Assembly: GCA_023433855.1 (NCBI GenBank)
Contig: JAEYTV010000219.1
Coordinates: 1-13,962 of the forward strand
Direction: 5' to 3'
Source of the DNA: Pseudomonadota bacterium
Lineage (GTDB): Bacteria > Pseudomonadota > Alphaproteobacteria > Rhizobiales > Rhizobiaceae
DNA: 13,962 nucleotides
Shown piece by piece: positions 1 to 8,339 of this stretch. The notes beneath the pieces were generated by a model that saw nothing but the letters and a program-made list of their open reading frames with translations, ran no database searches and was not told the DNA's origin. A program made the position numbers and the translations under genes. Each line of letters starts with the position of its first letter. Position 1 is the first letter of the stretch.

Positions 1-831
1 GATCGTCGCGGTCCAGAAATGCGGAATGAGATAAGGCAGGGCGTGACCGAGCCCGCCGATCGCGGTCATGATGCCCGAGGCAAGCCCCCGCTTCAGCGGA
101 GAGCCACGCCCGGAGATCTTGCCGTCGTCATGGGCAGCTTCCGTAAACCCCATGGAAATCCCGGCGCCGACCGAGGCCGAAAGCCCGATCAGGAAGGTGG
201 ACCAGGTGTCTCCGGTCGCAAAGGCAGCGGCAAAGATGGGCGCCAGCGTCGAGACGGAACCGTCCATCAATCCCGCAAGACCGGGCTGGACGTAGGTGAG
301 AATAAACTGGCGCCGGGCGGTCTGGTCCTCGTGCGATCTCACGTCCTCTGGCACATGCTTTTCCGTCAGCATGCGCGCGATGTCCTCGTGCCCATCTTCG
401 GCCAACGCCAGGTCGCCGAGCAGCTTGCGGGTGGATGCGTCAGATACCCGTTGGGCAGCCTGCCTGTAGAAGCGCGCGGCCTGCTGCTCCATGGCTTCTG
501 TCTGGGTTCGCACGGCGTCCAGCGGAAGGTTCTTTCTCAGCCAGTCGGGCTTGCGCTCGTAGAAGCCGCGGACATGCTCCCGTCGGATGAGCGGAATATG
601 CTCGCCGAAGCGGGAGCGGAACAGCTCGATCAACGCGTTCTTGTGGGTCTGCTCGACCTCTGCCATGTCCTCGAAGACCTTGGCGCTCGCCGGATAGCGA
701 TCCCGCAGACTGTCGGCGTAATCGAGGTATATGCGCGCATCCTCCTCCTCGGAGGTGATCGCAAGTGCCAGGATCTCGCTTTCGGAGAGGGAATCGAAGG
801 AACGTTTCGATACAGGCAAAAGGCCGAACAT
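1..831 (-). CDS. mbfA: MbfA: ferritin-like/VIT1 fusion membrane iron exporter (C-terminus beyond window)
   Basis: The reading frame is open from the ATG at 831 to the window edge (277 codons, no stop). Residues 1-150 form a ferritin-like diiron domain with two visible E-x-x-H motifs (E60-Q-T-H63 and E145-D-G-H148) plus an acidic helix around E28-D31. From about residue 174 ([20 protein letters not shown]) the sequence becomes a hydrophobic VIT1/CCC1 membrane domain. This fusion is the MbfA family of rhizobia and Agrobacterium, which exports iron and protects against iron and peroxide stress; the ferritin-like part senses or binds iron on the cytoplasmic side. Family members have roughly 320-330 residues, so about 50 C-terminal residues are missing here. 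The start is supported by GAGGAAG at 836-842, four bases upstream. The promoter carries an Irr-type ICE box. The family call is firm; transport in this organism is inferred. Confidence 0.93.
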   Translation of the reverse strand, partial: MFGLLPVSKRSFDSLSESEILALAITSEEEDARIYLDYADSLRDRYPASAKVFEDMAEVEQTHKNALIELFRSRFGEHIPLIRREHVRGFYERKPDWLRKNLPLDAVRTQTEAMEQQAARFYRQAAQRVSDASTRKLLGDLALAEDGHEDIARMLTEKHVPEDVRSHEDQTARRQFILTYVQPGLAGLMDGSVSTLAPIFAAAFATGDTWSTFLIGLSASVGAGISMGFTEAAHDDGKISGRGSPLKRGLASGIMTAIGGLGHALPYLIPHFWTATI

Positions 832-842
832 GGATCTTCCTC

Positions 843-859
843 ATTAGAACCGTTCTAAA
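843..859 (-). promoter_or_regulatory. ICE box (iron control element), probable Irr binding site for mbfA
   Basis: On the minus strand the site reads TTTAGAA-CGG-TTCTAAT. It matches the rhizobial ICE consensus TTTAGAA-N3-TTCTAAA at all but the last base, and has a perfect inner palindrome TTAGAA-N3-TTCTAA. It overlaps the candidate -10 and abuts the mbfA ribosome binding site, which suits repression by Irr under iron limitation. Irr control of mbfA is known in related bacteria; binding here is inferred from the motif. Confidence 0.85.
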
Positions 860-885
860 TTATCGGGTTTCTTGGAATTGTTCAA
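857..885 (-). promoter_or_regulatory. Candidate sigma-70-type promoter of mbfA
   Basis: On the minus strand a -35 TTGAAC (880-885) and -10 TAATTT (857-862) are 17 bases apart. An alternative -10 is GATAAT (859-864) with a 15-base spacer. The -10 overlaps the ICE box, so a bound repressor would occlude RNA polymerase. Confidence 0.5.
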
Positions 886-1001
886 GATCACGGCTGAACG
901 ACACCCGGCACGCAGGACTGGCGAAACATTCGGCAAGGTGACCTACCTCTGCGCGCAATCATCGGATTTTTTTCTTGCCGTTGCCGAAATTTAAGGATTA
1001 A

Positions 1002-3408
<2,407 letters not shown>

Positions 3409-3424
3409 TCCACCATGTGCCTGC

Positions 3425-3451
3425 GGAAGCCTAGGCGATGCCTGGGCTTCC
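3425..3451. terminator. Hairpin between convergent genes, possible bidirectional terminator
   Basis: A 12-bp stem (3425-3436 with 3440-3451, one G-T pair) with a 3-base GAT loop sits between the stops of the second TRAP gene (3408) and the convergent MFS gene (3467). Neither side has a clear T-run, so efficiency as an intrinsic terminator is uncertain. Confidence 0.5.
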
Positions 3452-3466
3452 CTTCGGCGGCAGCCG

Positions 3467-4675
3467 TCAGGCGGGTTCGAGGTCGCCTTCCTTGCGCTGC
3501 GGCAAGGGTGGGAAGGCAAGCGCGATCAGCACCGCGCCAAGTCCGACCAGCGCCGAACCGAAGAACAGCCAGTTGTAGTTGTTGAACTGGTCGAATGCCC
3601 AGCCGCCGGCCAGCGGCCCGAAGGCCATGCCGATGCACGACAGCATCGACGCTGCCCCCAGCACCGTTCCCAGAATCTTCGGGGGGAAATATTCGCCCGC
3701 CAGCACCGCGTAGAGCGGCATCACGCCACCATAGGTCCCACCGAAGATGATGGCCAGCATGTAGAAAAAGGCAAGATCGGATGCCATCGTGTAGGCCGCG
3801 ATCACCGCCGCCTGGATCATCAGTCCGGCTATCAGCACCGGCTTGACGCCGATCCTGTCGGCAAGGACCCCGAAAAGAACTCGGCCGCCGAGCCCGGCGG
3901 CACCTTCGACGCTGTAGATCGTCACTGCCGCCATGGGCGCAATGCCGCAAAACATCGCGTAGCTGACCATGTGGAAGATCGGCCCGGAATGGGCTGCGCA
4001 GCAGGCAAAGAAGGTGAAGGCGAGCACCAGGAACCGGGGAGAGGCAAGCACTGTCGCCAAAGGCATGCCGGCATGGCTCCGCCTCTCCGCCGAAGTCCCG
4101 GCCCTGGCCGCCGCCGGACTGCGCACGAGCAGCGCCGTCGGCAGCAAGACTGCCCACGCTCCGATCCCGATCAGCAACATCGCCACACGCCAGTCGTCGT
4201 AATAGGAGATCAACCAGCGCGCGAAGGGGGAGATCGTCATCGGCGCGACGCCCATGCCCGCAGAAACGAGCGAAACGGCAAGGCTTCGATGCTCGTCGAA
4301 CCAGGACATGGTGAGCGCGATCATCGGCGCGAAGAACGCGCTTGCCGAAAGGCCGATCAGGCAACCATAGACGAGTTGGAAAAGAAGCAGGTCCTCCACC
4401 CTGCTCGCCAGCACCAGCGCAAGCCCGAGCAGAACCGCACCGACGAGCACGACGATGCGCGCGCCAAAACGGTCGCTCGCCGCACCCCAGAGGAAGCCGC
4501 CAAGACCCATCACGATAAAATTGACGGTCATCGCGCTGGAGATCCCGGCGCGTGACCACCCCGTGTCTGCCGCGATCGGCTCGAGAAAGATGGCGAGCGA
4601 AAACATCGTTCCCACCGCGACGCATCCCATCAGTGCGCCCGACGCGACGATGACCCAGCGATAGCTGCCACTCAT
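3467..4675 (-). CDS. MFS transporter, monocarboxylate/oxalate-formate carrier-like
   Basis: 402 residues with about 12 hydrophobic segments. The MFS loop motif appears twice, once per half: WGAASDRFGARIVV (between helices 2 and 3) and FGVLADRIGVKPVL. The opening of helix 1, the early FLEPIAADTGWSRAGIS segment and MSWFDEHRSLAVSLVSAGMG resemble the monocarboxylate porter and oxalate/formate antiporter groups. A carboxylate substrate is therefore plausible; the adjacent keto-acid-binding proteins agree, but this is inference. The start at 4675 (MSGSYRWV) has GGGAGCAGGA just upstream. An in-frame ATG at 4765 would add 30 hydrophilic residues with no family counterpart and is rejected. The gene converges on the TRAP genes. 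No regulator is next to it. Confidence 0.85.
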   Translation of the reverse strand: MSGSYRWVIVASGALMGCVAVGTMFSLAIFLEPIAADTGWSRAGISSAMTVNFIVMGLGGFLWGAASDRFGARIVVLVGAVLLGLALVLASRVEDLLLFQLVYGCLIGLSASAFFAPMIALTMSWFDEHRSLAVSLVSAGMGVAPMTISPFARWLISYYDDWRVAMLLIGIGAWAVLLPTALLVRSPAAARAGTSAERRSHAGMPLATVLASPRFLVLAFTFFACCAAHSGPIFHMVSYAMFCGIAPMAAVTIYSVEGAAGLGGRVLFGVLADRIGVKPVLIAGLMIQAAVIAAYTMASDLAFFYMLAIIFGGTYGGVMPLYAVLAGEYFPPKILGTVLGAASMLSCIGMAFGPLAGGWAFDQFNNYNWLFFGSALVGLGAVLIALAFPPLPQRKEGDLEPA

Positions 4676-4806
4676 GTCCTGCTCCCGTTGCCAAAGGGTC
4701 CGCACGCGGCGCAAGGCGGCCGCGTCATCCGCCCAAGGACGATCGGCCTGTCCCTCTCCCGACAACCCTGCGGAAGATTATCGCCCGACGGCCATGCTGC
4801 AACAGA

Positions 4807-4831
4807 AAAGCCCCGCACGCGGCGGGGCTTT
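4807..4831 (-). terminator. Intrinsic terminator of the 55-codon small gene
   Basis: A 10-bp perfect stem (AAAGCCCCGC 4807-4816, GCGGGGCTTT 4822-4831) has a 5-base loop. Read on the minus strand it is followed by TTTTCTGTT. It begins 22 bases past the stop codon of the small gene at 4854-5021 and insulates it from the MFS gene downstream. Confidence 0.85.
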
Positions 4832-4853
4832 GACAACCGTTCTTCTTGTGCCG

Positions 4854-5021
4854 TCAGGCGCCCATGTTCGGACGAGGCTTGCCGACGTTACTATTGGTCG
4901 ACGCAGTCTTCCCGTCCGGCTCCTGACCATAATAGGTACCACCCAGATGGCCGCCACCGCTGGTGTTCTCGACCTGCTGTTCAGCGCGTTTGACAGCTTC
5001 TTTCACGTCACTTTTGCTCAT
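4854..5021 (-). CDS. Small hypothetical protein (55 aa), predicted general-stress gene
   Basis: The frame from the ATG at 5019-5021 to the TGA at 4854-4856 encodes 55 residues. The start has a strong ribosome binding site (GGAGGAC, six bases or fewer from the ATG), a terminator follows, and a stress-type promoter lies upstream, so this is a complete transcription unit. The product begins MSKSDVKEAVKRAEQQVENT, likely an amphipathic helix. It then becomes a hydrophilic tail rich in Gly, Ser and Asn (GGGHLGGTYYGQ; ending GKPRPNMGA). There is no signal peptide, membrane segment or Cys, so it is probably cytoplasmic and partly disordered. I do not recognise the family and assign no function. It is divergent from the TetR gene. 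Confidence 0.8.
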   Translation of the reverse strand: MSKSDVKEAVKRAEQQVENTSGGGHLGGTYYGQEPDGKTASTNSNVGKPRPNMGA

Positions 5022-5058
5022 CTCTGTCCTCCAGCGTTGGGGTGTGTGACAAGAGGGT

Positions 5059-5083
5059 AACCGCTCGTCCGGGCATATGTTCC
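5059..5083 (-). promoter_or_regulatory. General stress response (EcfG/RpoE2-type) promoter of the small gene
   Basis: On the minus strand GGAAC (5079-5083) is followed after 17 bases by GTT (5059-5061). This satisfies GGAAC-N18-TT, the form described for rhizobial RpoE2 and alphaproteobacterial EcfG promoters, though the base before GTT is G, not the usual C. The element lies 37 bases before the start codon, leaving a leader of about 30 bases that holds the ribosome binding site. A second GGAAC (5096-5101 region) has no matching -10. Sequence match only. Confidence 0.65.
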
Positions 5084-5105
5084 GAGCAATGGCGTGTTCC
5101 GTCGC

Positions 5106-5132
5106 TTGACGAGAAACGCCCGCCGCGATAAT
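5106..5132 (+). promoter_or_regulatory. Candidate promoter of the TetR-MFS pair
   Basis: A -35-like TTGACG (5106-5111) precedes GATAAT (5127-5132). The hexamers are good but the 15-base spacer is short. The predicted start of transcription falls in the imperfect palindrome at 5135-5149. Confidence 0.4.
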
Positions 5133-5134
5133 CG

Positions 5135-5149
5135 GGAATGGTCATTTCC
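5135..5149. promoter_or_regulatory. Imperfect palindrome, candidate TetR operator
   Basis: GGAATG-GT-CATTTCC is an inverted repeat with one extra base in the right arm. It lies 16 bases upstream of the TetR start codon, between the candidate promoter and the gene. Autoregulation by the adjacent TetR protein is the simplest reading, but it is inference. Confidence 0.35.
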
Positions 5150-5164
5150 AAACATTGAGGTCTC

Positions 5165-5785
5165 ATGACCCTCGTTCCTTCAGCCGTCGCGGCGGCACGC
5201 CCGCGCGGCCGCCCGCGCGAATTCGACATCGACCAAGCGCTGGACAAGGCGATCCTGGTGTTCTCCGAACGGGGCTACCACGGCACATCCATAACGGACC
5301 TGAAACAGGCCATGGGGCTCACCGCTGGCAGCATCTACAAGGCCTTCAAGGACAAGAAGGCCATCTTTCTTGCCGCCTTCGACCGTTACAAGCAGGTCCG
5401 CAATGCTGGCCTCATGCTGGAAATCGCTCGCGGCACGAACGGACGCGACAAGGTGCGGCGCATGCTGCTTTTCTACGCGGAAGCCTCGCATGGCGAGGCC
5501 GGCCGCCGTGGCTGCCTTGTTGTCGGCACCGCGGTCGAACTTGCGGTCTTCGACACGGAGGCCGCCGCCAGGGTCGATCGCTCGATGGCCCAGACCGAGC
5601 GCCTGTTCGCCACTCTGATCGGCCAGGGGCTGGAAGATGGCTCCATCGCCCGCCCAGTCGATCCGGCGATGACCGCATATCTTCTGCTCTCCGTCTGCCA
5701 GGGCTTGCGCGTCCTCGGCAAGACGAGTCCGGACCGGCGCCGTGCGATCATGGTGGTGGACGCCGCCATGAAAATTCTCGACTGA
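5165..5785 (+). CDS. TetR/AcrR family transcriptional regulator
   Basis: 206 residues, typical for the family. After a short basic arm (RPRGRPREFD) comes the TetR helix-turn-helix (about residues 18-68) with the family core GYHGTSITDLKQAMGLTAGS followed by IYKAFKDKKAIF. The C-terminal ligand/dimer domain contains RRGCLVVGTAVELA, a pattern with a conserved Cys seen in many small-molecule-sensing TetR proteins. TTGAGG at 5155-5160 is an acceptable ribosome binding site for the ATG at 5165. An MFS exporter gene begins 30 bases after the stop, so the two are probably one operon, with TetR repressing itself and the exporter until an inducer binds. The inducer cannot be told from sequence. Confidence 0.9.
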   Translation: MTLVPSAVAAARPRGRPREFDIDQALDKAILVFSERGYHGTSITDLKQAMGLTAGSIYKAFKDKKAIFLAAFDRYKQVRNAGLMLEIARGTNGRDKVRRMLLFYAEASHGEAGRRGCLVVGTAVELAVFDTEAAARVDRSMAQTERLFATLIGQGLEDGSIARPVDPAMTAYLLLSVCQGLRVLGKTSPDRRRAIMVVDAAMKILD

Positions 5786-5815
5786 CTTTCTGCTCCCCTC
5801 CCGAGGAACCGCTTC

Positions 5816-7024
5816 ATGACAAGCAGTACAGCCGCCACGGCTCCACCCAGTGCCGGCACCCCGATGTCGGCCGGCCTTACATTCACCATGGCCGTCGCCT
5901 GTGGCCTGCTGGTGGCCAACATCTATTATTCGCAGCCTCTCGCCGGCCCGATCGCTGCCTCCATCGGCCTGCCGGTCCATGCCACCGGGCTGATCGTCAC
6001 GCTGACCCAGATCGGCTATGGGCTCGGCCTGCTGCTGGTTGTTCCGCTGGGCGACCTCATCGAAAACCGGCGGCTGATCATCACCATGATCGTGGTCTCG
6101 GCGGGCGCGCTTGTCGCTGCCGGGCTTTCCACCGCGGCGGTGCCGTTTCTGGCCGCCTCACTGGCCATCGGCATCGCCTCCACGGCGGCGCAGATGATCG
6201 TCCCCTTTGCGGCAAGCCTGACGCCGGATGCGCATCGTGGCCGTGTCGTCGGCAATGTCATGAGCGGCCTGATGGTGGGAATCATGATGGCGCGCCCGGT
6301 TGCGAGCTTCATCGCACGGTTTTCCTCCTGGCACGTGGTCTTTCTGTTCTCGGCAGCCGTAATGGTCGGCGTCGGGGTCGTCCTCGCCTACCGTCTCCCC
6401 AGGAGGGCGCCTGAGACCAGGATGACCTACGGCGCACTTCTTTCCTCCATGGCCAGGCTTTATGCGACGCAGCCCGTGCTTCGCCGCCGTGCCTTTTATC
6501 AGTGCTGCCAGTTCGCAGCCTTCAGCATCTTCTGGACGGTCACGCCGCTGGTCCTCGCCGGCCCGAGCTTCGGGCTCACCCAGGCGGGTATCGGGCTGTT
6601 TGCGCTGGCGGGTGTTGCCGGCGCCATCGCCTCGCCGATCGCCGGACGGCTGGCCGACAGGAACCTCAGCCGCCCGGCAACCCTGTTCGGCATCATGGCC
6701 GTTGCCGTTGCCTACCTCATCACCCACATCGCCCCGGACGGGTCGGGGCTGGCGCTTGCGGTGTTCACCGGGGCCGCCATCCTGCTCGATTTCGGCGTCA
6801 CCATGACCCTGGTGACTGGCCAACGGGCGATCTACAGCCTCGCCCCCGATCTGCGCAGCCGCCTCAACGGGTTGTTCATGGCAAGCTTCTTCTGTGCCGG
6901 CGCCGTGGGTTCCGCGGTCGGCGCCTGGGCCTTCGCCGAGAGGGGCTGGATGCTGGCTTCGATGATCGGCCTTGCCCTTCCGCTGGTCGCGCTTGCCTAC
7001 TCGCTTACCGAGAAGCGGACCTGA
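5816..7024 (+). CDS. MFS transporter, probable drug/metabolite exporter under TetR control
   Basis: 402 residues with about 12 hydrophobic helices. The first helix ends in ANIYYSQPLAGPIAASIGL, a variant of the ANxYYxQPL signature of a large group of bacterial MFS proteins related to sugar/drug efflux (DHA-type) carriers. The loop motif after helix 2 is VPLGDLIENRRLI, and a second copy, IAGRLADRNLSRP, marks the second half. The ATG at 5816 is preceded by CGAGGAA, and the gene follows the TetR gene by 30 bases, so co-transcription and TetR regulation are likely. Export of a toxic compound is the usual role of such pairs; the substrate is unknown. It ends 33 bases before the convergent GNAT gene. 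Confidence 0.87.
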   Translation: MTSSTAATAPPSAGTPMSAGLTFTMAVACGLLVANIYYSQPLAGPIAASIGLPVHATGLIVTLTQIGYGLGLLLVVPLGDLIENRRLIITMIVVSAGALVAAGLSTAAVPFLAASLAIGIASTAAQMIVPFAASLTPDAHRGRVVGNVMSGLMVGIMMARPVASFIARFSSWHVVFLFSAAVMVGVGVVLAYRLPRRAPETRMTYGALLSSMARLYATQPVLRRRAFYQCCQFAAFSIFWTVTPLVLAGPSFGLTQAGIGLFALAGVAGAIASPIAGRLADRNLSRPATLFGIMAVAVAYLITHIAPDGSGLALAVFTGAAILLDFGVTMTLVTGQRAIYSLAPDLRSRLNGLFMASFFCAGAVGSAVGAWAFAERGWMLASMIGLALPLVALAYSLTEKRT

Positions 7025-7028
7025 CCCG

Positions 7029-7056
7029 GGCGCCAAGATCGGACGCTGCTGGCGCC
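7029..7056. terminator. Weak hairpin between convergent MFS and GNAT genes
   Basis: GGCGCCA (7029-7035) can pair with TGGCGCC (7050-7056) across a 14-base loop inside the 33-base gap between stop codons. There is no T-run on either side, so a terminator role is only possible. Confidence 0.3.
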
Positions 7057-7057
7057 A

Positions 7058-7576
7058 TCAACCTATCCGCTTGTAGAACAGCGTGGTCCCACAGAAGCCG
7101 CCTTCCGGCCAGAGGGCATAATCGGGAATGACGCCGACCCTCTGCCAGCCGAAACGCGGGTAGATCCGTTCGGCGTCGCTGCCGGTCGCGGTGTCGAGCA
7201 CCAGGAGCGTACGCCCGCGCCTGGCCGCCTCCGCCTCCACCGTCTCCATCAGTCGGCGCGAGAGGCCGCGGCCGCGCGCCGAGCGATGCACAAGCAGTTT
7301 CATCAAATCGCCGCGATGCGGCTGGTTCGGTTTGGTTGCAAACCCGACCTGCACCGATCCGACGATCCTCCTGTCGACCGCCGCCGCGGCGAGGATGATG
7401 GCTCCCCTCTCCACCTCACCGGCGATGTCGCTCCAGTAGCCGATAGCATCCTGCGGCGAGAACGGCAGCATGAAGCCGAGCGAAGCCCCGCCGTTGATGC
7501 AGTCGGACAGCACCTCGCAGAGGTCCGGAACGGCGGCGCGGACGTCATCGGCATCCAGGATACGGATCGTCGTCAT
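7058..7576 (-). CDS. GNAT family N-acetyltransferase
   Basis: 172 residues from the ATG at 7576. The acetyl-CoA-binding motif A is clear: KLLVHRSARGRGLSRRLMET (R-x-x-G-x-G/A form RGRGLS, about residue 105), followed by the usual helix and strand (RRGRTLLVLDTA) and motif B-like ERIYPRFGWQRVGVIPDYAL. This fold transfers acetyl from acetyl-CoA to an amine on a small molecule or protein. Ending in GTTLFYKRI is typical of GNATs that act on small metabolites or antibiotics. An upstream in-frame GTG (7591) lacks a ribosome binding site, whereas AAGAAG precedes the ATG. The gene starts 24 bases after the XRE-cupin gene and is probably co-transcribed with it. The substrate is unknown. Confidence 0.88.
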   Translation of the reverse strand: MTTIRILDADDVRAAVPDLCEVLSDCINGGASLGFMLPFSPQDAIGYWSDIAGEVERGAIILAAAAVDRRIVGSVQVGFATKPNQPHRGDLMKLLVHRSARGRGLSRRLMETVEAEAARRGRTLLVLDTATGSDAERIYPRFGWQRVGVIPDYALWPEGGFCGTTLFYKRIG

Positions 7577-7600
7577 TGTTGCTTCTTTCACAGCAGATCG

Positions 7601-8176
7601 CTAGCGCCCACGGTCGAGGATCACCGCGTAGCGTGCAGGCTTGTCGGATGGATTGTGGAAAACGAAGGCGTCGCCGATGTCCATGAACAGGCAATCGCCG
7701 GGATGAAGCGTGTGGACCGTCTTGCCGATGATCATCTCCAGCACGCCCTCGAAGAGCCAGATGTGCTGGGTCATCGCTCGGCTTTCCTCGCGAGGCGGAA
7801 AACTGACGCGGGCGCCGGCGGGAAAATCAACCTCGACGATATCGACGCGGCTCGGCACGCGAGGGGGCGAAACCGACCGGCGCAGGTAACCGCTGTGCGG
7901 GTCGCGCCAGAGCCTCTGGTCCGCCCGCCGGCTGAGCGGCGACGTCGCTTCCCGGTCATCGGCGAAGAAGGCCGACAAGCTCAGACCAAGTGCCTCGCAG
8001 AGCCTGGCGAGCAGCGCCGCGGTGGGGCTCGCCTCTCCCCGCTCGACACGCGATATCATTGCCCGGCTGACGTTGGACCGCCGCGAGAGCTCCTCCAGGG
8101 TCAAGCCTGCGTGGAGCCGCAAGCCCTTCAGCCGCTCGCTGATCGCCAAGTCGATATGCTGCGCCGCGTTATCCAT
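7601..8176 (-). CDS. XRE-type helix-turn-helix regulator with C-terminal cupin sensor domain
   Basis: 191 residues. Residues 12-68 form an XRE/Cro helix-turn-helix (LKGLRLHAGLTLEELSRRSN followed by VSRAMISRVERGEASP). After a linker, residues 110-188 form a cupin_2 beta-barrel with the second cupin motif region PGDCLFMDIGDAFVFHNPS. This is the SutR/PuuR-like architecture in which the cupin binds a small molecule and modulates DNA binding. It lies 24 bases ahead of the GNAT gene and is divergent from an MFS gene, so it probably controls both. No good Shine-Dalgarno precedes the ATG, and a TATAAT overlaps the start codon (TATAATG), so the expression start is uncertain; no other plausible start exists nearby. 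Inverted repeats just upstream are candidate operators. Confidence 0.88.
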   Translation of the reverse strand: MDNAAQHIDLAISERLKGLRLHAGLTLEELSRRSNVSRAMISRVERGEASPTAALLARLCEALGLSLSAFFADDREATSPLSRRADQRLWRDPHSGYLRRSVSPPRVPSRVDIVEVDFPAGARVSFPPREESRAMTQHIWLFEGVLEMIIGKTVHTLHPGDCLFMDIGDAFVFHNPSDKPARYAVILDRGR

Positions 8177-8183
8177 TATAAGA

Positions 8184-8208
8184 GAATGACATTCCCTTTT
8201 CTAGGAAT
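8184..8208. promoter_or_regulatory. Overlapping inverted repeats, candidate operator of the XRE-cupin regulator
   Basis: GAATG-A-CATTC (8184-8194) is a perfect palindrome around one base. It overlaps a second inverted repeat, ATTCC-N8-GGAAT (8191-8195 and 8204-8208). They lie within 35 bases of the regulator's start codon in the gap shared with the divergent MFS gene, the expected place for an autoregulatory operator. Function is inferred. Confidence 0.4.
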
Positions 8209-8339
8209 CAAGCCTCGCGTGAAAATCCATTGTGCGGTGGCGTTTCCACGATAGCCTTTCCGGCCTGCGATCGGCTATGGGAGCAACATCGCAAGAGGAC
8301 CGGGTCTGCCGCCTCCTCCAGGCGATCCGGAGAAACCAG

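Noticed and set aside
19..858. 279-codon plus-strand frame at the left edge
   Set aside because: It is the shadow of mbfA, which has clear family motifs, a ribosome binding site and an ICE box on the other strand.
4676..4765. 30-residue N-terminal extension of the MFS gene
   Set aside because: Hydrophilic and Arg-rich with no counterpart in the family; the ATG at 4675 has a good ribosome binding site and begins just before helix 1.
5130..7132. 13-base repeat ATAATCGGGAATG at about 5129-5141 and 7119-7131
   Set aside because: One such match is expected by chance in 14 kb, and the second copy lies inside the GNAT coding sequence.
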